From Oscillospiraceae bacterium (GTDB lineage Bacteria > Bacillota > Clostridia > Oscillospirales > UBA929), in the NCBI GenBank assembly GCA_009784085.1, contig WRCJ01000015.1, forward strand, positions 1 to 24,948: a stretch of DNA of 24,948 nt, given 5' to 3'. The notes below the pieces were generated by a model. The model worked only from the letters and a program-made list of their open reading frames with translations, made no database searches and had not been told where the DNA came from. The translations under genes and the position numbers were made by a program. This document shows positions 1 to 8,600 of this stretch, piece after piece (the first letter of the stretch is position 1; every line of letters starts with the position of its first letter).

Positions 1-1872
1 AGCCCAGGTATTGGTGCCGGTGATGGACGAGCTGATGGTGACGGTCTTTCCATCCCAGACCGTCGTCTCGTTCATGAAGGTGATGCCCTCATAGGTCATC
101 CTCCATCCTTGCGCGGCCATCCTGGGCTGGAAGTTTGCCCAAGCGGAGGTGGCGCCGGTGCCGCTTCTTGTCTCGGCCGGCGACCAGGCCACTTCGGCGA
201 TACACATGGCCCGAGGCCAAGTGAGCATGTCCAGCGTCTGCCGCGTGCCGTAGGTCTCCGACCAGAGCGGGCCGTCTATGCCGATGACATAGCCCCGGTT
301 ACGGTTAGCCGAAGCCACCGCTGTTTCCGGATCAGCGTTGAACATGGTGGACACGGCTAAAGCGCTGTTAGCCCAGCTGCCGCCCACGGGGAACGAGGTG
401 GACGTGCGGTGATCCAGATAGTAAATGTTGGCCAAGGAGCAAATGACTTTGGCGTTGGGGTTGGCATTGATCGTGGGGGTGGAACCCGCTCCTGAACTTG
501 CAGTGTCCCAGTTTTGGATAATGTCCAGCGTGGTGAGCGAGGTGGCGTTTTGGCGGCTTGTGGCGTTCCATTGCATGGTCTGTTTGCCCGCGTCGTGGAC
601 GACTTGGTACGCGAACCTCTGCATATTGTTGTAAATGGTGGCTGTCAATTCGCTTCTGTTGGGCTCGTCGCCGCCCAGATGGATGACGTTGCTCCTGGCA
701 GGCAGCATTTCGGCCAGCTGCGTATAGATATCTTTCACGAAGGCGGCCGTGTACTTGCCGTATTTGGTCGTGCTGGTGGGATCGGCCGGCACCGACTGCC
801 CCACCGTCTCGGTCCAGAACGACTGAGTGCCGGTCAGGCTGGCGGTGGGCATCTGGCCCAGGGAGGTCGTCGTGGGGACGGTCGTACCGTTGAGCAACGG
901 CAGGGAGAGTTGCTGGGAATGGGCATGCGTCGGGATCTCGATCTCCGGGATAATCGCCACGTACCGGGCGTCGGCATAATCGAGGATCTCCATGAAGTCG
1001 GCTTTGGAGAAGCTGCTGGGATCCACGCCATAGTGCATCGATCCGGGGGCTAGTCTAGCGGTCGTGCCGCTCGGGAGGATGCCGGCTACCGTGTACGCCG
1101 ATGCATAGGTAAGCTTGGTCTTGCCGCCGAATTCGCGGAGTTCGGGATATCCCTCGAAGGCGATACGGAAGCCCTGGTCGTCGGACAGATGCAGATGCAT
1201 GGTGTTGAGCTTATATTGCACCATGATGTCGATCTGACGCATGATCTCTTCTTTGGGGAAGTATTTCCTCGTGGGGTCCATCGCGATGCTGCGTACGCCG
1301 TACCTGGGATAATCGACGACGGAAATATACTGGAACTCCCAGGCCACGTCGGAGGCCAAGCTGTCTTTCGCAATCTCGGCCGGCAGCAATTGGCGGATGG
1401 TCTGGATGCCGCGGAACAAGCCTTCCGGCTCATACGCGGTCAGGACCAGCCCCGACGCGTTGGCAACCAGCGCATAGCCTTCTGAACCGTAGGCGCCGTT
1501 GCCCTTGGACTTTGCGTAATCCACGCCTTCGGCGAGGAGCGCGGTGTTCGCGATCGTCTTCAGGACGATGTCCGCCGCTGTCGGCGTGCCGCCGACGACG
1601 ACCGGCAGGTCGAACCCTGTGGACGCGCGCATCTTGCCCGCCAAGTATTCGCCCACGCCGACAACCTCGTCTGCAATGTCGGCGCCGACGTCCACGATGA
1701 TCTTGGAAGCGGCGGTCAGCGCAAAGTTCCCATCCCCGTAAGCGACGCTCACCGGTTTGGGAATGATGTTATTGGTGTTCAACGCGGCGGAAAGGCTCAC
1801 AACCGGGGTTGCGAGCGGTACCAGGCTAAACATGAGTATTATGGCTGCGAACAGTGCTATTAATCTCTTCAT
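1..1872 (-). CDS. Secreted GH20 beta-N-acetylhexosaminidase, C-terminus beyond the window
   Basis: The frame is open from an ATG at 1872 to the left edge (624 codons), so the 3' end is missing. A start with MKRL and a long hydrophobic stretch is a Sec signal peptide (about residues 1-30). A GH20b-like N-terminal domain follows (about 35-180), then a GH20 barrel beginning near the YGVRSIAMDPTRKYF segment. The motif HLGGDE puts the catalytic Asp-Glu pair at D402-E403, the hallmark of substrate-assisted hexosaminidases. The enzyme should remove terminal GlcNAc/GalNAc outside the cell. GAAGGAGAG lies about 9 nt before the ATG. It is the last visible gene of an operon with a sugar-binding protein and two permeases, so its products are probably imported by that transporter. 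Family assignment is firm; the exact substrate is inference. Confidence 0.92.
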   Translation of the reverse strand, partial: MKRLIALFAAIILMFSLVPLATPVVSLSAALNTNNIIPKPVSVAYGDGNFALTAASKIIVDVGADIADEVVGVGEYLAGKMRASTGFDLPVVVGGTPTAADIVLKTIANTALLAEGVDYAKSKGNGAYGSEGYALVANASGLVLTAYEPEGLFRGIQTIRQLLPAEIAKDSLASDVAWEFQYISVVDYPRYGVRSIAMDPTRKYFPKEEIMRQIDIMVQYKLNTMHLHLSDDQGFRIAFEGYPELREFGGKTKLTYASAYTVAGILPSGTTARLAPGSMHYGVDPSSFSKADFMEILDYADARYVAIIPEIEIPTHAHSQQLSLPLLNGTTVPTTTSLGQMPTASLTGTQSFWTETVGQSVPADPTSTTKYGKYTAAFVKDIYTQLAEMLPARSNVIHLGGDEPNRSELTATIYNNMQRFAYQVVHDAGKQTMQWNATSRQNATSLTTLDIIQNWDTASSGAGSTPTINANPNAKVICSLANIYYLDHRTSTSFPVGGSWANSALAVSTMFNADPETAVASANRNRGYVIGIDGPLWSETYGTRQTLDMLTWPRAMCIAEVAWSPAETRSGTGATSAWANFQPRMAAQGWRMTYEGITFMNETTVWDGKTVTISSSITGTNTWA

Positions 1873-1987
1873 TACGGGTACACTCTCCTTCTTTGCTTTC
1901 TAAAATAGATAAGATTAGGTTACCATGAGAACATAGATCTGCTATTCCATCCTTTCTTCGCATCACCCTTTCCGTTCCAAGAATCAC
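1826..1987 (-). CDS. Possible 53-codon leader ORF overlapping the GH20 start
   Basis: A GTG at 1987 is preceded at ideal distance by GGGAGGTGA, a stronger Shine-Dalgarno sequence than most genes here have. The frame runs 53 codons to a TAG at 1828-1826, ending 45 nt inside the GH20 gene in another frame. It encodes no recognisable domain. It sits in the 180-bp gap (1873-2052) between the MalG-type permease and the hexosaminidase, so it could be a translated leader that couples or modulates hexosaminidase translation. It could equally be a chance ORF. Confidence 0.25.
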   Translation of the reverse strand: MILGTERVMRRKDGIADLCSHGNLILSILESKEGECTRNEEINSTVRSHNTHV

Positions 1988-2052
1988 TGCTTCACCTCCC
2001 GTAATAAACGCGAATCATTCATAAAAGCGCGAAAACGCTACCCCTTTCAACA

Positions 2053-2913
2053 CTATCCTTTCACGCCCCCTGCTGTGAGCCCCTTGATGAACTGCTTGCT
2101 GAAAATAAAATAGAGGATCATGACCGGTACGGCGGACAGCGTCAGCACGGCCAACACCCTGGACCAGTCGGTCTTGAACTCCCCGAACAGGCGCGTGACC
2201 CCCAGCATCAGCGTTTTGGACTTGTCGTTCGAAATAAAGATAAGCGGAAACCAGAGATCGTTCCAGAAGGGTATCAGGTTGTAGATGGCCACCGTCGCCA
2301 GCGCGGGGCGCAGCAACGGCACGACGATCCGCCAAAAGGTCAAAAATGGGCTGGCGCCGTCGACATTCGCCGCTTCGAGCATCTCCACTGGCGTCTGCCG
2401 CACGAATTCTGTCAGCACAAAGATGGCGATGGGCAAGCCCATGGCTACGTAGACCGGGATCAGCGACCAGATGGTATTGAGCAAGCCCAGATCCTTCATC
2501 AGTACGATCAGCCTGACCGAGGCGATTTTGATGGGCAGCATCATGCCGCCGATAAACACAAAGTATAAGACAGTGGGGATGCGGCTGCGCCACCTAGCCA
2601 GCGCGTAAGCGGCCAGCGAACCGAAAAGCATCACCAGCAGCAGCGAGGCGATCACGACGACAAAGCTGTTCAAAAAATACGTCGGGAAGTTGCTGCCGCG
2701 TTCGGTCAGCGTGGTGGTGTAGTTTTGCCAATTCCATGTTTCCGGCAAGCCGAACGTGTTGGTGTAGATGCTCAGTTTGTCTTTGAACGAACCGGTCACC
2801 ATCGTCCAAAGCGGGAACAGCACGATCAGGGACCATATGCACAGCGTGACATGGGAACCGATGCTCAAATTCTGTAAGCGCAGGGACGCCCGCCTTTTCC
2901 TTTTTCCTTTCAT
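2053..2913 (-). CDS. Carbohydrate ABC transporter permease, MalG/UgpE type
   Basis: This 286-residue integral membrane protein belongs to the binding-protein-dependent transport permeases (BPD_transp_1). About six hydrophobic segments are visible, beginning at about residue 20 (VTLCIWSLIVLFPLW). The cytoplasmic EAA loop that contacts the ATPase reads EAANVDGASPFLTFWRIVVP. Ending at a C-terminal KGLTAGGVKG is typical of the MalG half of sugar importers. The ATG at 2913 overlaps the stop of the upstream permease by 4 nt (ATGA), giving translational coupling, and AAGGAGAAGG precedes it. No ATPase gene is present in the window; in Bacillota such importers often share an MsmX-type ATPase encoded elsewhere (family knowledge). 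Substrate inferred from the GH20 neighbour: an N-acetylhexosamine or a small oligosaccharide. Confidence 0.93.
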   Translation of the reverse strand: MKGKRKRRASLRLQNLSIGSHVTLCIWSLIVLFPLWTMVTGSFKDKLSIYTNTFGLPETWNWQNYTTTLTERGSNFPTYFLNSFVVVIASLLLVMLFGSLAAYALARWRSRIPTVLYFVFIGGMMLPIKIASVRLIVLMKDLGLLNTIWSLIPVYVAMGLPIAIFVLTEFVRQTPVEMLEAANVDGASPFLTFWRIVVPLLRPALATVAIYNLIPFWNDLWFPLIFISNDKSKTLMLGVTRLFGEFKTDWSRVLAVLTLSAVPVMILYFIFSKQFIKGLTAGGVKG

Positions 2914-3845
2914 TTTTCCTTCTCCTTAGTGCGTGTATTGTTGAGCACGATCAGCGAACCGATGATAAGAAAAATAAAGGTGATGGTGGCGATGGCGGCG
3001 CCCATGCCCCTGTCGGCATTACCCCTGGGATGCTGGCCTAAGATGCCCACCCGGGCAAAAAACGTGCCCAGCAAGTCGGTTGCGTAAGCCGGCGGGCCGT
3101 TGGCGCCCTCGGTCGCGTACACGATATCGAAGGCGTTGAAGTTGTTGACAAAGGTCAAAATGGAGATCATCCCCACCACCGGCTTGACCAGCGGCAGCTT
3201 GATGCGCCAAAAGATGCTCCACTTGGAGGCGCCTTCGATCTCCGCCGCCTCGTAGAGGTCGTCACTGATGTTGAGAAGCCCCGCCACGAACATCATCGTG
3301 GGGATGCCGATCCACTGCCAGCACGAGATGAGCGACACCGCCGTCAGGGCGGTTTCCGGCTGGCCCAGCCAGGGCTGCGACAGCGAGCCCAGCCCGAGTC
3401 CTTCCAGGAATCCACGGCTCCATATCGGATTGAGCAGCAGCTTCCACAGGTAGCCGGTGACCAAGATGGCAAAGGTGGTGGGCAGGAAGATCACTGCCTG
3501 ATAGACGGTGCGGCCGCGCATCCTTTTGTTGGTCAAGATCACCGCGAACAGCATGCCCAGCACGTTCTGCACCAGCATATGGATGCAAAAGAAAACGCAC
3601 GTGTTTTTGATCGCGTTGCCATACCGCTGGATATAGGGTACGCCTTCGAAAAACTCGTTGGAAAACAGCTTGCTATAATTGCTAATCCCCACAAACTCCC
3701 AACTGCCCGTGTTGTCGGAAAAAAAGCTCAGGCGCACCGAATCCAACAGCGGAAACGCCATGAAGAGCAAATAGACCACAAGGGCGGGCAGCAAATACCA
3801 TGCCCAATACAACCCGCTGGGGTGCAATCTCCTGTTATGCCTCAC
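2910..3845 (-). CDS. Carbohydrate ABC transporter permease, MalF/UgpA type
   Basis: This 311-residue membrane protein is the partner permease. A first membrane segment lies at about residues 13-35 (YWAWYLLPALVVYLLFMAF), followed by about five more, and the EAA loop reads EAAEIEGASKWSIFWRIKLP. It starts with GTG at 3845, supported by GGAGAAG about 9 nt upstream. It should pair with the MalG-type subunit to form the membrane channel and receive sugar from the lipoprotein encoded upstream. It is separated from the binding-protein gene by 156 bp containing strong alternative hairpins that probably reduce permease expression relative to the binding protein. Confidence 0.93.
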   Translation of the reverse strand: MRHNRRLHPSGLYWAWYLLPALVVYLLFMAFPLLDSVRLSFFSDNTGSWEFVGISNYSKLFSNEFFEGVPYIQRYGNAIKNTCVFFCIHMLVQNVLGMLFAVILTNKRMRGRTVYQAVIFLPTTFAILVTGYLWKLLLNPIWSRGFLEGLGLGSLSQPWLGQPETALTAVSLISCWQWIGIPTMMFVAGLLNISDDLYEAAEIEGASKWSIFWRIKLPLVKPVVGMISILTFVNNFNAFDIVYATEGANGPPAYATDLLGTFFARVGILGQHPRGNADRGMGAAIATITFIFLIIGSLIVLNNTRTKEKEK

Positions 3846-3885
3846 AAAATATCACTTCTCCGATCCAAGCAGCGCGGCGGCGGTG

Positions 3886-3958
3886 CCCCCGTTTTATGGG
3901 CAGGGAATCCCCGCCCACAAAACGGGGGGCGCGCGTCGGCGCCGCGACGCGCGCCCCC
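3886..3958 (-). promoter_or_regulatory. Two mutually exclusive hairpins between binding-protein and permease genes
   Basis: Hairpin 1 pairs 3886-3901 with 3913-3928 (16 bp, one mismatch or wobble position). Hairpin 2 pairs 3925-3938 with 3945-3958 (14 bp, perfect, 6-nt loop). The G run at 3925-3928 is used by both, so only one can form fully. Neither is followed by a clear U tract in the minus direction, so this is not a classic terminator. It resembles intercistronic elements that stabilise upstream mRNA or attenuate transcription, as in malE-malF type junctions. The pairing is seen directly; the role is inferred. Confidence 0.6.
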
Positions 3959-4001
3959 GATTATGCTTATGGCGCTAAGTGTAAACGTTCTTTATTGGTT
4001 A

Positions 4002-5351
4002 TTAGTCGGTGGGGGGATTCTCATAGGCAGTCTGCACAGCGTCGGCCGCCGCTTGCGGGGTCAAGGAGCCGGTGAGGACACCGTTCACAGCGTCCAGCAT
4101 GGGGCCGTACAGAAACATCAGCTTCGGCCACACAAAGCGCGCGTCGGGCTCACGGCCGGAGTTGAGCGCCAGGAATTCGTTGGCGTGCGGGTCGGTCAGC
4201 TGTATCGAGAAGTCGATCATCGGGAAGAAGCCGGTGGGCAACGCGGCGGACGCGGTCGACGCGCCCTCCTGGGTGCAAAGCCAAGCCAGGAACGCCTTGC
4301 ATTCCTCCGGATACTTGGTGGCGTTGTTGTAGCCGATGGCCATATCGGGATGGAAATTGATATTTTTGGAATCGTTGGGGCCGGGCACCGCGAACACGCC
4401 CCATTCGAACGGGACATCGTCGTACACGCTGATCGTCCAGGAACCGTCCACGGCCATGGCAGCGCCCCCGGAAGCGAACAGCGCCATCATGTCGTCATAG
4501 GTCACTGACTGGAAGCCGCTGGGCAGATAGGGCGCGGCTTCCGCGATGGCGGTATAGGCTTTGACCCAGGCATCGTCGCTGAATTTCTTGTCGCCATTCT
4601 CGTATTGTTCGCGCGTGGCGCCCACGCCGACATAGTTGGACACCATGCTCAGGAAGAAGCACTCCAGGATGTCCCAGTTATCGGCGATGCCGTTGGCTAT
4701 CGGGGTGACGCCGGCATCTTTCAGCGTTTTGCAGACATCGATAAACTCAGCCCACGTATTGGGCACGGAAACGCCTTTGTCCGCAAAGATGTCTTTGTTG
4801 TAATACACGCCGTGGGATACCGCCGCGAAGGGGACGGCGAACATCTTGCCGTCGGGCATCTGCCATGGCGCCAGGTTGCCCGCCGCGAAGTTGTCCATCA
4901 GGCCGGTGATGCCTGTGCAGTCGGCGAGATAGCCTTTGTTGAACAGGCCCTGCCCCACATCGTAGGAACGGGCATACATGAGGTCGGCGGCGGTGCCGGC
5001 TTCCAGCTGCATTTCCAGCGTGGAGTTGTAATCCGGCGGGTTGACGGGCTGGAAGGTGATGGTCACATTGGGGACCAGCGCCTTGTATTTGGCCAGCAGA
5101 TCGGTGACCGCAGCCACGTCGTCTGTACGCCAGGAGGCCATGGTGAGTTCGACATCTTCCAGGGGCGGGTCATCGGCGCTGGGCGGCGGGTCGGTGGGCG
5201 GGGCATCGGTGGGCGGGGCGTCGGTGGGCGGGGCGTCGGTGGGCGGATTGTCGGTGGTGGTGGCTGGGTCGTCCCCGCCACATGCGGCCAAGCCGATCAG
5301 CATGCTCATGCAGAGCAGGAGCGCGAGCGCGAGGGTGAGTTTCCTTTTCAT
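4002..5351 (-). CDS. Sugar-binding lipoprotein of an ABC importer (family 1 solute-binding protein)
   Basis: The 449-residue product starts with MKRK and a hydrophobic signal ending in lipobox LAAC, so C24 would be lipidated and the protein anchored on the outer face of the membrane. A Pro/Thr/Asp-rich tether (about residues 28-65, with repeated PPTDA) separates the anchor from the binding domain. That domain shows typical SBP_bac_1 features, such as VELTMASWRTDD near the start and AGTAADLMYARSYDVGQ further on. The ATG at 5351 is chosen over a GTG at 5417 because AGGAGG lies 8 nt upstream and the lipoprotein signal begins there. It is the first gene of the importer operon behind a consensus promoter at 5,481-5,509. 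Ligand unknown; an amino-sugar glycan is the best inference from context. Confidence 0.93.
   Translation of the reverse strand: MKRKLTLALALLLCMSMLIGLAACGGDDPATTTDNPPTDAPPTDAPPTDAPPTDPPPSADDPPLEDVELTMASWRTDDVAAVTDLLAKYKALVPNVTITFQPVNPPDYNSTLEMQLEAGTAADLMYARSYDVGQGLFNKGYLADCTGITGLMDNFAAGNLAPWQMPDGKMFAVPFAAVSHGVYYNKDIFADKGVSVPNTWAEFIDVCKTLKDAGVTPIANGIADNWDILECFFLSMVSNYVGVGATREQYENGDKKFSDDAWVKAYTAIAEAAPYLPSGFQSVTYDDMMALFASGGAAMAVDGSWTISVYDDVPFEWGVFAVPGPNDSKNINFHPDMAIGYNNATKYPEECKAFLAWLCTQEGASTASAALPTGFFPMIDFSIQLTDPHANEFLALNSGREPDARFVWPKLMFLYGPMLDAVNGVLTGSLTPQAAADAVQTAYENPPTD
5191..5250 (-). repeat. 15-bp tandem repeat, four copies, in the lipoprotein tether
   Basis: Units of the form TCGGTGGGCGGGGCG begin at 5191, 5206, 5221 and 5236, the last with two changes. 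Each unit encodes one PPTDA block of the surface tether, so gain or loss of copies changes tether length without a frameshift. Confidence 0.9.
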
Positions 5352-5480
5352 TTTTTTTCCTCCTAAAAGTATTTTGTAGATACCACAGACGTGCCTATCC
5401 CCCGACGGCGCTGCCACTTACTCCGCCGACAAACAAAACCGCGACTGGTGGTATGAACATGCAATTATCCCCTTAGTACA

Positions 5481-5509
5481 TTTATAACAAAAAATATTGG
5501 AAATGTCAA
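5481..5509 (-). promoter_or_regulatory. Sigma-A type promoter of the sugar importer operon
   Basis: Reading the minus strand, TTGACA (5509-5504) is followed by a 17-bp spacer and TATAAA (5486-5481) in an AT-rich stretch. Transcription would start near 5474, leaving a leader of about 120 nt before the binding-protein ATG at 5351. No operator or riboswitch was recognised in that leader. Confidence 0.8.
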
Positions 5510-5547
5510 TACCATATTAAAGTTTTTTTGCATGAATCTTTCCGTAG

Positions 5548-5623
5548 GGCCGGGAGGGCCAGAAAGGTCAGGGGGCGGCCCCTGGCGGGCCCAGGCGGGG
5601 ACCCGGGCGGGGCCCTCCCGGCC
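5548..5623 (-). terminator. GC-rich inverted repeat after the large GH20 gene, possible terminator
   Basis: A 13-bp perfect stem is formed by 5548-5560 and 5611-5623, enclosing 50 nt of G/C runs that can fold further. It lies just downstream of the GH20 stop (5634) and upstream of the importer promoter, as expected of a terminator. The following bases in the minus direction lack an immediate U tract (the first T-poor stretch runs about 20 nt), so intrinsic termination is uncertain. On the plus strand the interior has several runs of 3-5 G and could also form a quadruplex. Confidence 0.4.
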
Positions 5624-5633
5624 AAATGATCAA

Positions 5634-8600
5634 TCAACTGGTGATGTTGATACTGATGGTAAAGTATTGTTGCGCCCAGACATCGAGCACCGTGATGATG
5701 GCGCTGCCGGTCTTCACGGCGGTCACCAAACCATTTGCGTCTACCGTGGCGTTGGCGTTGGAGCTGAGGTAGACGATGGTCTCCGGGTTGCTGGAATCGA
5801 TGTTGAGCTGGTATTTCATGCCCTTCCGGATGACGACCGAGGCCACCTGGCCGCCCCTGTCGAATACCAGCCCCTCCAGGTCGTCCAGGGCGTCCCACAA
5901 CGCTTGCGCGGCCGCATCCACATCGGCTTGTTCGACCACGAAATCCCCGTTCACGAGGGCAGCCGCCCCATAGGCCGCCTGGGCGACAGCCCAGGTCGCC
6001 GGGGTCCACTGGGACCCGGCCAGCCCCTCAAACGCGGCCATCGCCTGCGCCAGCGCGGTCTTGTCGGCCGGCGCCCTGCCATACACCTCCAGCTCGGAGA
6101 AGTTGCCGCTGTAGCTCTGGCCGTTCGTGTAGGGGAACATGGTGATTTGCTGGTAGCGCACATAGCGGCCGCCGACCGGCGTATCCAGCGGCAACGGCTG
6201 CTTGATGCGCTGCATGCCCGTAATGCTGGGATAGATGGCCACATCCCTGTAGACGACGCCGTCGGACGAGACTTGCACCTTGTAAGCCGTGGGCGTCTGC
6301 AAGAAGTCGATTAAGATCTCGGAGATGACATATTCGTCCAGCAGATCGACGGTCAACCAGGCATCGTCCCTCTGCTCCAACGAGATCCGGGTCGCCTCGT
6401 TGCCATCGGTGGCGTGTTGCGGGTTGAACTGGGGATAGACCAGCGTCCCGTTCGGGTTCAAGCCGCCCTCCACGCCGCTGACCGTGACCGGCTTGTCCAG
6501 GGCCAGGTTGGTCCTGTAGATGATCTCCTGCCTGCCAAACACCTCCAGCTCGGTGAAGTTCCCGCTGTAGCCGATGCTCATCATGGATGTCTGTTGGTAG
6601 CGTATGTACCGGGCCTGCCGGGCCGGCTTGATCGTGGTGGTATGCGTGAGCCTCTGCCGCTCGGTGAGGTTGGTGTATACCGCAACATTCTCAAATTGGA
6701 CGCCGTTGGAGGAGAGCTGGACATTATAGCCCCTCGGCGTCTCGTTGAAGTTGATGACGACGCGGTCGATCCAGTAATCCTCCCCCAAATCGACGGTCAC
6801 CCAGGCATTGTTGCTCATATCCAGCGAAATCCTGGTGCCGTAGTCCCCGTCGGTGGCGTTTTGCGGGTCGAACTGGGGATAGCGCAGCGTCCCGTCCTGC
6901 AGGTAACCGCCCTCCACGCCGCTGACCGTGACCGGCTTGCCCAGCGCGAGGTTGACCTCCATGCCGGCCGTCGCCGTGTTGTAGAGGATGAAATTGTCAA
7001 TCGCGCCGACGACGCCGGATCCGATGCGCTCGGTGGGCAGGACAAACGTGGAGGAGTTTTGCGCATTGGCCGACACCTTGTGGTATTTGCCGTTCCCGGC
7101 ATCGTAGCCGTTGACGAACAGCCTGGCGTCCCGGGTCGTCGAGAGGATGGTGTAATTGAGTTTGATGCCGGCGGGGACCAGATAATCGAACACATAGGCG
7201 TACCCCTTGCGCTCGTAGCCCAGTTTGCCCGTGTTATCGTAGTTGTAGTAAAGCGTCCCGTCATGCCCCGAGAAAATGATGGCGTTGGCCGGCGTGGAGG
7301 CGTCGACCGTCATGCCGAAGGAAACGGTATAGGGAAACCCGATGGTGTCGAAGGGTAGGCTGAGCCAACCGGCGCCGTTGAGCATAAGCTTCCCGCCCTC
7401 GGCAGACAAGCCGTGTAGCGTGGCGTCGTAGCCGTTGGGCGAGAGATCTTTCACCACATCGCCGCTTACATCCTGGAAGTCGTATTGCGCCACGATCTCG
7501 CCTTGGCTCGCGACATAGCGGGCCGGATTGGCGCCCGGCGTGAAATGATCCACCTGGGCGGTACGCTCCATGAACCCCGCGCCGGTCTGGCCGGCTGTTT
7601 TCTCGCCGTACCAGGTCTTTTCGGACATCAGCATAATCTGGCCGCGCAGCCGGTCGAAGATATCGAACTCGGAGTGCCCGTTTTTCACGTCGTTCCAGAG
7701 GCAGCTGGAGGCGCCGAGCAGCTGTGGGTGCCCCGCGTCCAGGTGGTAGCCGCCGTTTAGGTTGGTGGCCTCCCATGTGTCGTACAGGTTGGGAACATTC
7801 AGATAGTCCTTGTACCCGGCGGTGGGCACGATGTAGAGGATCCCGTCGGCGGCGTTGATAAACTTGAAACCGTCATCGAACATCTCGGTGTACGACGCCC
7901 AGCTATGCGACCACATATACGCCACCGCGTCGGTGCTCACGGGCGTCGTGCCGGCAAAGCCGTTTGTGCCGAGGGAGGCCCAGAAGCGGGTCTCGCGCCC
8001 CTTGGCGTTGACATAGCGGATCATCTCATCCATATAGGACCGGACGATTTCGGAGTAACGCTTGTCATATTCGTCGGTGCCGATGTGGAAGCGCGTGCCC
8101 TGGAAAACCGGGTCGTCCCCGTCCAGGAACTCGTCAAACAGCTCCTTCATGAAATCCCAGGACGCCGGGTTGCTCAGGTTGATGTGATAGCCGTCCAGCA
8201 TGAGGCTGGGATCATGCAGCCCGACGAACCCGGAGTGGGCAGGCGAGTCTATCTCGGTTATCGTGTCGATACCGAATTTCTTGATCTCTTTTTGGAAATT
8301 CCTATATTCTTCCTGTGAATAACTGATGATGCCGCCGTTGATTTTGGGGAACTTTTTGCTCTCTACCCGGAAGGAAGCGCTCTGCTCGCCGCCGGTCTCG
8401 TTGATATGCACGTGGAATTCGTTCAGCTTGAAATAGGCGGCGTATTTGCCAATCTCCACCAGATAGTCGATGGGCACATAGAAACGCGCCACATCCAACA
8501 TGAAGGATCGCACCGGGTATTGCGGGTAATCCCTGACCAACCCCTTCGGGACTGACCGCCCGTCCCCCGACTGGCTGAGGATCTGCGTGATGGAGGCGCC

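Noticed and set aside
5351..5417. Upstream GTG start for the sugar-binding lipoprotein
   Set aside because: It would put 22 non-signal residues before a perfect lipoprotein signal, and the AGGAGG site serves the ATG at 5351.
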